NCBI RefSeq assembly: GCF_002729955.1
Contig: NZ_PBYA01000053.1
Span: 1-64,000, forward strand
Length of the DNA: 64,000 nt
Reading direction: 5' to 3'
DNA from: Salinisphaera sp.
GTDB lineage: Bacteria > Pseudomonadota > Gammaproteobacteria > Nevskiales > Salinisphaeraceae
The notes beneath the pieces are model-generated. The model ran no database searches and was not told the DNA's origin. It was given only the letters and a program-made list of their open reading frames with translations. The stretch's first letter is position 1. Every line of letters begins with the position of its first letter. Positions 44,697-52,569 of the stretch are shown here, one piece after another. The position numbers and the translations under genes were made by a program.

Positions 44697-45119
44697 TCAG
44701 GGTTCGTCGCCCGAGCGATCGCGCCGGTCGGTGGAATCCTGCTTTTCACGCCATTCTTCGAGGCTTTCGCTGTGTTTTTTCGGGCCCGGCGCAAACAGGC
44801 CCGAGAGGGCGCGACCGACGTTGCGATTGAATGCACGCACGTTGTCGTAGATGCCATCGGCGCTGTGCTGCGAGCCGAGCCAGCCCGATATCGTGCGATG
44901 TGCCGTCTGCAGCCCCACTGTGCCGGTATCCACGACCTGCTCGACGCTTTCCTGGCGACGACGGAAGCGATTTCGCGCGCTCACCAGCAGGCCGGCATCA
45001 CCATAGCCGGCGGCCAGCACCCGAAAACGTTCACGGGTGTCGGCAATGGCCATGTTCAGCCGTACCGCCGCGACGATCACGGCCACGAAGGCGATGGCTA
45101 CGGCGGCGATGACGATCAT
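44697..45119 (-). CDS. Inner-membrane protein of unknown function
   Basis: This 140-aa protein starts with a hydrophobic helix (MIVIAAVAIAFVAVIVAAVR). Then comes a helical region with charged residues (DTRERFRVLAAGYGDAGLL, ARNRFRRRQESVEQVVDTG) and a polar tail with KKHSESLEEWREKQ. The ATG overlaps the stop of the next gene upstream (ATGA), so they are cotranslated. I do not know the family. The open frame continues much further upstream, but only antisense to hemD, and that part is not real. Confidence 0.65.
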   Translation of the reverse strand: MIVIAAVAIAFVAVIVAAVRLNMAIADTRERFRVLAAGYGDAGLLVSARNRFRRRQESVEQVVDTGTVGLQTAHRTISGWLGSQHSADGIYDNVRAFNRNVGRALSGLFAPGPKKHSESLEEWREKQDSTDRRDRSGDEP

Positions 45120-45490
45120 GAGCCGGTGGGATGAAAGATATCCAGATGCGCTTCGACCCCCTGGGCAGCCAGCTGCTGCTTCATTTCGCGCGCGACGATC
45201 TCGTAGACCCGTCGCCGAATCATGCGCGGGGCCACGCCCACCAGCGCCGCGCCCCAGCGTGACCGCGCCCGGGCCAGGGTCATGGGGTTGATCACCTCTA
45301 CGATGATGCGACTGCCGCTGACCTCGGCGAGCACCCCGGCCAGTTCCTCGTTGGCGTGTTCGAGATCGTGCGCGAGCTGCGCGATCTCGGCGTTGAGCGC
45401 ATCGAGCCGACGATAGGCACGCCAGAGCAGATAGCCCGTGGCTGCCAGAGCGAGCGCGAATACGATGCTGATACCGACTGCAAGCGTCAT
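45116..45490 (-). CDS. Single-pass membrane protein with coiled coil, unknown function
   Basis: This 124-aa protein has an N-terminal membrane helix (LAVGISIVFALALAATGYLLW) and then a coiled-coil segment of heptad type (RLDALNAEIAQLAHDLEHAN). A basic C-terminal part follows (RMIRRRVYEIVAREMKQQLA). I chose the ATG at 45490; an upstream in-frame start eight codons earlier adds a polar stretch. It shares ATGA with the next gene and is divergent from hemD. The pair could act at the inner membrane together. Confidence 0.65.
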   Translation of the reverse strand: MTLAVGISIVFALALAATGYLLWRAYRRLDALNAEIAQLAHDLEHANEELAGVLAEVSGSRIIVEVINPMTLARARSRWGAALVGVAPRMIRRRVYEIVAREMKQQLAAQGVEAHLDIFHPTGS

Positions 45491-45614
45491 GGACCGTGTT
45501 CCTGACCGTGCCAATAGTCGATGTCAGTGTGACGCCATCCATCGCGCCATGGCAACTGTCGTGCGCCGCAGCACTCGGTACACTGGCGGTATTGGCTTTT
45601 CGTGGGATACAACC

Positions 45615-46454
45615 ATGACGACAACGCCCGAAGCCCGGGATCTCGAAGGCTGCCGGATCGGCGTGCCCGAGTCGCGCCAGCTCGACCTGTTCGCCGACAT
45701 GCTCGAACGTCGCGGCGCGCAGACGCTGCGCTGCCCGCTGGTGGATATCCGCGACACGCCGGACCAGGCGCACGTGCGGCGCTGGCTCGACGACGTGATC
45801 GACAACGGCCTGGACGAGATGATCTGGCTGACCGGCGAAGGCCTGCGCCGTCTGCGCGACTTTGCCGAGCGCGACGGTCAGGCGCGACTGACGGCGTTTG
45901 TCGAACGACTCGGTCAGGCCCGCGCCATCACCCGCGGGCCCAAACCCGTACGCGAGTTGCGCGCGCTCAAGCTGCGCAGCGATGTAGCCGCCACCCAGCC
46001 GACCACGGCCGGGGTGATCGAAGCGCTGGCCGATGCCGATCTGGCCGGCCATCGCGTCGGGGTCCAGCTGTATGGCACCGACCCGAACACCCCGCTCATG
46101 GATTTTCTTGGCGACAAGCAGGCCGAGGTCAAGGCGGTGGCGCCCTATGTCTATGCCGACGAGACCGAAACGCCGCAGGTGCTGGCCTTCATCGAGCGCA
46201 TCGTGGCCGGCGAAGTGGACGCAGTGGCATTCACCAGTTCGCCGCAGATCAAGCGGCTCTACAAGGTCGCCCGGGCCCACGAGCAGGCCGAGGCGCTCAC
46301 GCGCGCCCTGAATGGGCTCTGCGTAGCCGCCGTCGGGCCGCTCGTGGGCGAACGCCTCGAAGCCGAAGGCGTGCAGGTCACGCTCATGCCCGAAAGCAAC
46401 TATTTCATGAAGCCGCTGGTGCGCGCGATGGTGGCCCACTTCAAGCCGGCATGA
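45615..46454 (+). CDS. hemD: Uroporphyrinogen-III synthase (HemD family)
   Basis: This 279-aa protein has the HemD bilobed pattern. In the second lobe are LAGHRVGVQLYGTDPNTPLM, VAPYVYADETETPQ, a DAVAFTSSPQIKRLYKVA segment, LCVAAVGPLVGERL and VTLMPESNYFMKPLV. HemD cyclises hydroxymethylbilane to uroporphyrinogen III for haem and related tetrapyrroles. This subtype, with DPN and SSPQ motifs, differs from E. coli HemD. No hemC or hemX neighbour is present, so it may be a second, specialised copy. Confidence 0.8.
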   Translation: MTTTPEARDLEGCRIGVPESRQLDLFADMLERRGAQTLRCPLVDIRDTPDQAHVRRWLDDVIDNGLDEMIWLTGEGLRRLRDFAERDGQARLTAFVERLGQARAITRGPKPVRELRALKLRSDVAATQPTTAGVIEALADADLAGHRVGVQLYGTDPNTPLMDFLGDKQAEVKAVAPYVYADETETPQVLAFIERIVAGEVDAVAFTSSPQIKRLYKVARAHEQAEALTRALNGLCVAAVGPLVGERLEAEGVQVTLMPESNYFMKPLVRAMVAHFKPA

Positions 46455-46494
46455 GCGAGTAAGATCGCGTTTCGCCCACTACTCAACGCTTCCC

Positions 46495-46941
46495 ATGGCC
46501 AAGAAAAGATCCGCCCTGCCCGTTGCCTGCGCCCTCGGTCTACTGGCCCTGCTGCCGTTCGTCGCGGGCCTCTATCATGCCTACAGCGGCTACTCGCTGG
46601 ATGCCCGCACCGCATTGCGCTGGCTGCTGCCCTATCTGGCCACCATCGTGGCCTTCATCGGCGGCGTGCAATGGGGGCGCATGCTCTCCGCCGGGCGCGC
46701 CTCGGGGCTGGACATGACGCTGGCCGTTCTGCCGGCCATCATTGCCTGGGGCGCGCTGCTCACGGCGGCCCCCTGGCGGGCCATCCTGCTGATCGCGGCT
46801 TTGCTGTTCGCCTGGCTGATCGACGAACACGGCGCCCGGCGCGGCTGGCAGAGCCGGGGTTTTCTGCAGCTGCGCCGGCTGCTCACGCTCGTGGTGACGT
46901 TCTGCGTGGTCGCGATCGCCTGGCGCGTCGCCCGTGGCTGA
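46495..46941 (+). CDS. DUF3429-family membrane protein
   Basis: This 148-aa protein has about four membrane helices (LGLLALLPFVAGLYHAY; ALRWLLPYLATIVAFIGGVQWG; LAVLPAIIAWGALLTAA; LTLVVTFCVVAIAW). The IVAFIGGVQWG motif is typical of the DUF3429 family, whose function is unknown. It lies 40 bases after hemD and overlaps the alpha/beta hydrolase start, so the three genes look like one operon. Confidence 0.75.
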   Translation: MAKKRSALPVACALGLLALLPFVAGLYHAYSGYSLDARTALRWLLPYLATIVAFIGGVQWGRMLSAGRASGLDMTLAVLPAIIAWGALLTAAPWRAILLIAALLFAWLIDEHGARRGWQSRGFLQLRRLLTLVVTFCVVAIAWRVARG

Positions 46942-47821
46942 CACGGCCCTGGCGCCGCTGGCAATCACCGAGCATACGCTCGCAGCCAACGACGGCGGCT
47001 GTTGCCGTGTGACCACGGTACGCGCCGAAGGCGTCGCGGCCCGTGCGCCGGTGGTGCTGGTATCGGGCATGTTCACCGGCCGGCGCTTCTGGCTTTCGGA
47101 CAAGCAGATCGGCCTGGCCGCCTATCTCGCCCGGCGCGGCTACGCGGCCTTCATCGTTCAGCGCCGGGGGCTGTCCGACTCCCCGCCCTGTAGCGCCCGT
47201 GCCGGGCTGATCGACCATGTGAAATACGATCTGCCCGCCGTACAAGCCCATATCAACGCGCGACATCGCCAGCCTGCATTCTGGATCGGCCACTCCTTCG
47301 GCGGCGTCATGTGTGCGCTTGCCTGCGCGCGTTATCTGGATACGGACAGCATCGCGGGGCTGGTACTTTTCGCCAGCCAGTTCGAGGTCGGCAAACGCAT
47401 GCTGGACTGGCCCGCCAACCGCATCACCCGGGGTCTGGCTCGCCTACTGGGTTATTTTCCTGCCCGCGCGGCGGGCCTGGGCCCGGAGAATGAACCGAGT
47501 GCGGCCTTGCTGGATGCGACCCACTGGGTCGAGACCGGGCGCCGAAACGCCTATCTACGTGACACCCTGAGCCGTATCACCCAGCCGGTGCTCGCCGTGT
47601 CGGGGACGGCCGACCGGGTCGACCCCAGCGCAGGATGCCGACGTTTCGTTGGGCATTTTTCGAGTACCGACACCCGGTTCGAGCAGGCCGGTATCGCCAC
47701 CGGCTACAGCATCGATTTCGACCATCCCGGCGTCGTGGTGAGCAAGCCCGCCCAGGCCGAAATCTGGCCGCTCGTGGCCGACTGGCTGGACGCACGTACA
47801 GACATGAAAAAGCCGGCCTGA
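46934..47821 (+). CDS. Alpha/beta hydrolase (GTG start)
   Basis: This 295-aa protein has the nucleophile elbow GHSFGG at about residues 119-124, the HG-like oxyanion segment GMFTGRRFW and a terminal His within FDHPGVVVSKP, which complete a plausible Ser-Asp-His triad. It begins with GTG and overlaps the DUF3429 gene by 8 bases. It has no signal peptide, so it is cytoplasmic. The substrate is unknown; esters or acyl-CoA are possible. Its stop codon lies in the terminator hairpin shared with the convergent fabG. Confidence 0.8.
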   Translation: MADTALAPLAITEHTLAANDGGCCRVTTVRAEGVAARAPVVLVSGMFTGRRFWLSDKQIGLAAYLARRGYAAFIVQRRGLSDSPPCSARAGLIDHVKYDLPAVQAHINARHRQPAFWIGHSFGGVMCALACARYLDTDSIAGLVLFASQFEVGKRMLDWPANRITRGLARLLGYFPARAAGLGPENEPSAALLDATHWVETGRRNAYLRDTLSRITQPVLAVSGTADRVDPSAGCRRFVGHFSSTDTRFEQAGIATGYSIDFDHPGVVVSKPAQAEIWPLVADWLDARTDMKKPA

Positions 47822-47835
47822 AAACAGGCCGGCTC
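47812..47835. terminator. Terminator between alpha/beta hydrolase and fabG
   Basis: AGCCGGCCTG-AAAA-CAGGCCGGCT is a perfect 10-bp hairpin. An A-run on its left gives a T-tract for the minus-strand fabG transcript, so it is a strong terminator in that direction. The plus-strand gene ends inside it. Confidence 0.85.
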
Positions 47836-47864
47836 AAGGTCATCCCTGCGGATGGCAGCGGCGC

Positions 47865-49229
47865 TCAGGCGCCGATCAGGCTCTGGCCGCAGACGCGCAG
47901 CACGTTGCCCGAAATACCGCCGGCGCCCGGCGTCGACAGGAAGGTGATCGCTTCGGCCACGTCCCGGGGCGTACCGCCCTGCGACAGCGACGACAGACGA
48001 CGGCCGCCTTCGCGTACGCCAAACGGCATTTCGGCGGTCATGCGGGTTTCGATGAAGCCCGGCGCCACGGCGTTGACGGTGACGCCACGATCGCGATCGG
48101 TGGCACCGCGGCGTTCCACGAAACCGATCAGGCCGGCCTTGGTCGCGCCGTAGTTGGTCTGGCCGCGGTTGCCGGCGATACCGCCGATCGAGCACAGGCA
48201 GATCACGCGGCCGTGCTCGTTGATGACGTTTTCGTCGTTGAGCAGCGCATCGACCTTGATGATGGCCTGCAGGTTGATGCTCATCACCATGTCCCAGTAG
48301 TGATCGGGCATGTTGGCCAGCGTCTTGTCGCGGGTCACGCCGGCGTTATGGACGACGATATCCACGCCGCCGAATTTGCTCTGCAGGAAATCGGCGATCT
48401 GGCGCGGCGCATCGTCTGCGGTGATGTCCAGCGGCAGGGCCGTGCCGCCGAAGCCGGCCACCGTTTCCTCAAGCGTTTCCTGATCCTGGGGGATATCCAG
48501 GCACACCACGCTCGCGCCTTCACGTGCCAGACGCTCGGCAGTGGCCGCACCGATACCGCGGGCACCGCCGGTGACCAGCGCGACCTTGTTCTTGAGCGGC
48601 TGGGTGTCGGGCACGGCGTCGGGCATGCGCCCGGCCTTGGTCACCGTCAGCGGCTGGCCGTCGACAAAGGTGCTGTAGTCCGAAAGCAGGAAGCGCAGCG
48701 GCGTGGCCACGCGATCTTCCGCGCCCGGCTCGACATAGAGCATGTTCGCGGTCGACCCGAGCTGGCCGATTTCCTTGGCCAGCGAGCGCACGAAGCCTTC
48801 CACGGCGCGTGCTGCGGCAGCGGCGGAGACACTCTCCATCGCAGACGGCAGGCTCGACAGCACCACGATACGGGCGTTGCGCGTGAGCTTGCGTGCGACC
48901 GGGTGGAAGAAGTCGTAGAGCGCGTTGAGTTCGGCGACATCGGCCATGTTCGTGGCATCGAAAACCAGCGCATCGAACTTGTCTTCATCGCCCGGGGTGG
49001 GCTTGTCCGCGCGCTGCACGTTGGCGCCCGCGGCTTCCAGCGTGGTACCGATGCTCGCGATTACGCTCGCGTTGGCCGTGGCACCGGTCAGAATCTTCTC
49101 GTTGTCGAGAAAGCGCTCCTGGTAGGCGCCTTCGTCACGCGCGAGCTCCGTTGGGGTCGGCAGGCCCAGCGTCTTGATGACATTACGAACCGTCGAGTTC
49201 GACGACGCCCGGACTAGAAAATCACTCAT
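47865..49229 (-). CDS. fabG: High-molecular-weight 3-oxoacyl-ACP/CoA reductase (FabG family)
   Basis: This 454-aa protein has two Rossmann-like domains. The N-terminal one (about residues 1-210) has no intact nucleotide motif. The C-terminal one is a true SDR, with the cofactor motif TGGARGIG near residue 219, NNAG-type VHNAGVT, and catalytic Tyr/Lys in YGATK near residue 360. This arrangement matches HMW FabG (such as mycobacterial FabG4), which reduces 3-oxoacyl thioesters with NADH. GAGGAG before the ATG at 49229 fixes the start. It lies next to the lipid-metabolism genes. Confidence 0.88.
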   Translation of the reverse strand: MSDFLVRASSNSTVRNVIKTLGLPTPTELARDEGAYQERFLDNEKILTGATANASVIASIGTTLEAAGANVQRADKPTPGDEDKFDALVFDATNMADVAELNALYDFFHPVARKLTRNARIVVLSSLPSAMESVSAAAAARAVEGFVRSLAKEIGQLGSTANMLYVEPGAEDRVATPLRFLLSDYSTFVDGQPLTVTKAGRMPDAVPDTQPLKNKVALVTGGARGIGAATAERLAREGASVVCLDIPQDQETLEETVAGFGGTALPLDITADDAPRQIADFLQSKFGGVDIVVHNAGVTRDKTLANMPDHYWDMVMSINLQAIIKVDALLNDENVINEHGRVICLCSIGGIAGNRGQTNYGATKAGLIGFVERRGATDRDRGVTVNAVAPGFIETRMTAEMPFGVREGGRRLSSLSQGGTPRDVAEAITFLSTPGAGGISGNVLRVCGQSLIGA

Positions 49230-49289
49230 TTCGACTCCTCGATTGATTGGCGCTGACTCGGCCCAGAGCCGGTCATCGTGCACCGCAAC

Positions 49290-49325
49290 ATGATTAGGTT
49301 TAGGGCACCCGCTTGTCAAAACAAG
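49290..49325 (-). promoter_or_regulatory. fabG promoter with palindrome over the -35
   Basis: On the minus strand TTGACA (plus 49314-49319), spacer 18, then AATCAT as -10. The palindrome CTTGT-N4-ACAAG (49312-49325) covers the -35, a likely repressor site. Confidence 0.45.
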
Positions 49326-49521
49326 TCGCATAACGCCTTATTTTTGGCAAAAACGGGCGTGCAGACAGAGGCGGGTTGCGCGCTGGCAGCGATCGCGTTT
49401 TCAAGCGGTCCGGCCTGCGTATTGCCACCCCTTGATGTAGCATCGGGTGAGCATCGATTTTTCGAGCGCGTAGATCGCGCCCGCAATGCGCCGGCGCACG
49501 GCGCACGAGGCTTGCAGCCCC

Positions 49522-49737
49522 ATGAATCGCGACGACGATCGCCTGCCGCTGGATTCGCGTACCCAGGCCGTGGTCGATGGCCTGCCCCCGGATGAACGTG
49601 AACACCTGCAGGCGCTGATCAGAAAAGCGGCCCGTCACCAGCGCACTCTGCTCGAAACCGCGCTCGACGAAGCCGTGGGCATGGTGCCCTCACCGCTGCG
49701 AAAACGCGTGCAGAAACTGTTTTTGGGCTCCTCATGA
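49522..49737 (+). CDS. Small hypothetical protein, coupled to the next gene
   Basis: I do not recognise this 71-aa charged, helical protein (LPPDEREHLQALIRKAARHQ, then RTLLETALDEAVG, and a basic PLRKRVQKLFLGSS tail). It has no membrane helix or signal peptide. Its stop overlaps the next start (ATGA), which suggests they work together. The ATG at 49522 is chosen over a start 12 codons earlier because the earlier residues are not conserved-looking. Confidence 0.6.
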   Translation: MNRDDDRLPLDSRTQAVVDGLPPDEREHLQALIRKAARHQRTLLETALDEAVGMVPSPLRKRVQKLFLGSS

Positions 49738-50882
49738 GAAACCTGGCCACCCAGGCGGAACTGGTCAAACTCGCGCGCATTCTGCAAACCGAAACCGGCG
49801 AACTCGAACATCTGGACTACCTCGAGGCCGAACGGCTGCGCACACTGCGTGAAGGCATCACCGAGGCGCTTTTCGAAAAATTCCGGCCGACCTTCACCGG
49901 CTTCGCCCGCCTGTCCTCGATCGTGCCGTTGGCGATGAGCGCGCGCATAGCCGAGCGGGTGCTCGGCCCGTTGTTGGCGGGGCGTATTGCCGGCGAGATG
50001 CCGCCGGACAAGGCAATCGATATGGCCGGGCGACTGTCGGACGATTTTCTTGCCGATACCTGCCTGCATATCGATCCGGTGCGCGCAAAGCCCATCATCG
50101 CCGGCTTTCCCGTGGATCGGGCCATCGCGATCACACGCGTGCTCCTTGCACGCGGCGAGACCATCACCATGAGCCGGTTCGTGGACGTGCTGCCCGAACA
50201 CACCCTGTTCGCGGCGACCGACGCCATCGAGAATGAAAGCGATCTGCTCGAGATCGGTTTTTTCGTCGAGAACAGCGCCCAGCTGGATCGCGTGATCGAA
50301 CATCTGAACAGCGACCGCCGCGAGGCCATCGTGGCCGCGGCGGCCAGCGAGCAGCTCTGGCCGGAAGTGCTCGCCACGCTGCTGCGCATCGGCCAGGACG
50401 CTCGCCTTGCGATGGCCGAACTGGCCATGGCCCAGGATGCGGCCATACTCGACTCGCTCATTCGCGCAGCCGCCCAGGACGATCTGTGGCCCGCGCTTTT
50501 GCAGATCGCCGACGAAATGCCGAGCAGCGTCATCGGCACGCTCGCCCGCGAACCGGCCTTTGCCGACGCAGGCGTGATCCGCAGCGTCATCGACTCGGTG
50601 ATCGCCAACGACCTTTGGGCCCGGTTTCGCAACCAGACCCCGGCCATGGGCGCCGAGCGCCTCGCCCGCGTGCTGGAGGTGGCCGCCAACGAGCGCAAGC
50701 CCTTCCTCTGGGAGCTGGACCGGCGCCTCAAAGCGGACGACGCCGATCGCGCGGCCCTGGCCGAGGCCGTTGAACGGCTTTCTGGCGAAACGCGACAACG
50801 CGCGCAGGCCGCCTGCGACAAGGGTCTGCTCGCCGACACGCTTGCCGCAGCCGGTTCCAGCAATCCAGGCAGCTCGCGCTGA
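49734..50882 (+). CDS. Helical-repeat protein of unknown function
   Basis: This 382-aa protein looks all-helical, with repeated segments of about 40 residues (for example AIAITRVLLARGETITMSRF, LLEIGFFVENSAQLDRVIEH, QDDLWPALLQIADEMPSSVI, ARVLEVAANERKPFLWELDR). There is no signal peptide. A hydrophobic region near residues 57-88 (GFARLSSIVPLAMSARIAER) might attach it to a membrane. I cannot name the family. It lies beside, and convergent with, the fatty-acid operon, and is coupled to a 71-aa partner. Confidence 0.6.
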   Translation: MRNLATQAELVKLARILQTETGELEHLDYLEAERLRTLREGITEALFEKFRPTFTGFARLSSIVPLAMSARIAERVLGPLLAGRIAGEMPPDKAIDMAGRLSDDFLADTCLHIDPVRAKPIIAGFPVDRAIAITRVLLARGETITMSRFVDVLPEHTLFAATDAIENESDLLEIGFFVENSAQLDRVIEHLNSDRREAIVAAAASEQLWPEVLATLLRIGQDARLAMAELAMAQDAAILDSLIRAAAQDDLWPALLQIADEMPSSVIGTLAREPAFADAGVIRSVIDSVIANDLWARFRNQTPAMGAERLARVLEVAANERKPFLWELDRRLKADDADRAALAEAVERLSGETRQRAQAACDKGLLADTLAAAGSSNPGSSR

Positions 50883-50959
50883 ATCGCCGGGCGCTGGCCG
50901 CGCTGGCCTGTCCCGAAGCCCAACCATAGCGCCGGCGCGCATGCAGGCCGCTTACCGGC

Positions 50960-51238
50960 CTAGCCGTATTCGGCTTCGACCTTGTCCACTTCGGCGATGT
51001 ATTCCTGCATCGCCTCTTCGCTGCTCTTGCCTTTCATATCGGCCCAGGCCTGCCATTTGTAGCGGGCAATCGGGTTGAGCATACCCGGCTTTTTGCCCTG
51101 GACGTCACCATCGGTCGCCTGCCGATAGAGCGCATACATCTTGAGCTTGTAGTCGTTTGAAGGCTTGAAACCACCGTCTTCGGGGGCATTGCGCACTTTT
51201 TCGACGGCTTCCTGAAAACGGCTTTCCAGATCGGACAT
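50960..51238 (-). CDS. Acyl-CoA-binding protein (ACBP)
   Basis: This 92-aa protein has the full ACBP fold signature: DYKLKMYALYRQATDGDVQG, then KKPGMLNPIARYKWQAWADM, KGKSSEEAMQEYI. These carry the Tyr, Lys and Trp residues that bind acyl-CoA in eukaryotic ACBP. It probably carries long-chain acyl-CoA esters in the cytoplasm. ACBP is much less common in bacteria than in eukaryotes. It is the last gene of the operon fadE-esterase-lipase-ACBP, 24 bases after the lipase; AGGAGTC precedes its ATG. Confidence 0.92.
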   Translation of the reverse strand: MSDLESRFQEAVEKVRNAPEDGGFKPSNDYKLKMYALYRQATDGDVQGKKPGMLNPIARYKWQAWADMKGKSSEEAMQEYIAEVDKVEAEYG

Positions 51239-51262
51239 AGAGACAAGACTCCTGTTTTCGGA

Positions 51263-52564
51263 TTAATGCGTGACCGGTGCCAGACGCGGTGCCAGCCACT
51301 CATGGATCGCGGCATAGACATCGTCGTGATGCACCAGCGCGAAGTGGTTCATTCCGTAGAAGATGCGCCCATCCTGATCGCGGGGGTTAAACCGCCGATC
51401 CGGCGCATCGGCATGGCCGACCGCGCTCGACACGGGCACGAGCAGATCGCCGAACCAGCGGCCGACCGGATCGTCGCCGCGTCGTCCCAGGGTCGCCGCG
51501 ACCAGAAAATGGCCGACGTGATCAGGCGAGGCGAGCGCCTCGGGCGGTGTGGGCCGGGCCTGCGTATCCTGCTGCCAGTCTTCGTCGCGAAGATAGCCCA
51601 GACTGAGATCCTTTACCCCCGCACTACGGATTTCGCCGAGCACGGACAGGGGCCGCGTATACGACAGCCGTGTGAGCGTGTGGGTGACCTGGCGACCGAG
51701 ACGCTCGAGCGGTGCGCCAAGATGCGGCGAGCCCAGCAGCACCAGGTCGGCAAGCGTATCGACCCAGTCATGGCCCGCCTGCTCGGCGTAGTGGCAGGCG
51801 CTGCGCGCGACCAGCCCGCCCATACTGTGGCCGACGATGGTCAGCCGCTCGATCGCGGTCGGATAATGGGTGTGCAGCGCCTGCAGCAGCGCCGCGAAAT
51901 CGCGCCCGTTCTGGGAAATATGACGGCCGCTGTTGTAGCGAAGACGCAGCGCCGTATAGCCGAAATCGCGCGTCAGGCGCTGGCCGAAGTCGTCGCGACC
52001 GGCCTGGCGCCATTGCTGGTCGTTCATGCCCAGACCGTGTACCAGAATCACCACACGTGAACTGGGTTCGGGCAAGGCAGCGCGCAGGCCGGCCGCACTG
52101 GCCTCTATTTCGCGCCCGGCATCGTCGACGAGCGTCATGGTGAGCGCGAGCTCGTTGTCGCTGCGTTCGAGATAATCGCCGAATGCGCCGTTGAGCGCGC
52201 TGTGAACGCCCAGGGCGAGGCGCTGCGGCATGTCTCGTTTGCGCCCGGGCACCAGCGTTTCGGCCAGCCCGGCCATCTGGCGCACACCAAAGAAGCTAAG
52301 CCGCCCGATATCGCGTACGCGCCCGTAGACGAAATCGCTGCCGCGGCCAATCGGACGGGCCGGCGGAGCCAGGCGGCTGACGGTGCGGGTTACGGCCTGA
52401 TGGATACCGTTGACGATATTCACCGAGCCGACGAACGCATCCGAGGCCATGGACAGACCGCCACGCAGCCAGACGCCGCGATCGGCAGCGGTGCGCGGCG
52501 CCAGGGGTTGATGCACCATCTCTGTCGCGCGTGATGCTTGTCTTGTCGTTTTCGGATCAGCCAT
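51263..52564 (-). CDS. Lipase/esterase, alpha/beta hydrolase of PGAP1-like type
   Basis: This 433-aa protein has the lipase nucleophile elbow GHSMGG near residue 244 (ERLTIVGHSMGGLVARSACH), an oxyanion HGLGMNDQQW, and a late His in GMNHFALVHHDD. These form a probable catalytic triad. The N-terminal 120 residues are helical and lack a clear signal peptide. I chose the ATG at 52564. A start six codons upstream overlaps the esterase gene by 13 bases. In the family such proteins hydrolyse long-chain esters. Confidence 0.82.
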   Translation of the reverse strand: MADPKTTRQASRATEMVHQPLAPRTAADRGVWLRGGLSMASDAFVGSVNIVNGIHQAVTRTVSRLAPPARPIGRGSDFVYGRVRDIGRLSFFGVRQMAGLAETLVPGRKRDMPQRLALGVHSALNGAFGDYLERSDNELALTMTLVDDAGREIEASAAGLRAALPEPSSRVVILVHGLGMNDQQWRQAGRDDFGQRLTRDFGYTALRLRYNSGRHISQNGRDFAALLQALHTHYPTAIERLTIVGHSMGGLVARSACHYAEQAGHDWVDTLADLVLLGSPHLGAPLERLGRQVTHTLTRLSYTRPLSVLGEIRSAGVKDLSLGYLRDEDWQQDTQARPTPPEALASPDHVGHFLVAATLGRRGDDPVGRWFGDLLVPVSSAVGHADAPDRRFNPRDQDGRIFYGMNHFALVHHDDVYAAIHEWLAPRLAPVTH

Positions 52565-52569
52565 ACAGG

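Noticed and set aside
44697-46439. A 580-codon minus frame
   Set aside because: It joins the real 140-aa membrane protein to antisense of hemD. The ATGA overlap at 45116-45119 shows the true start.
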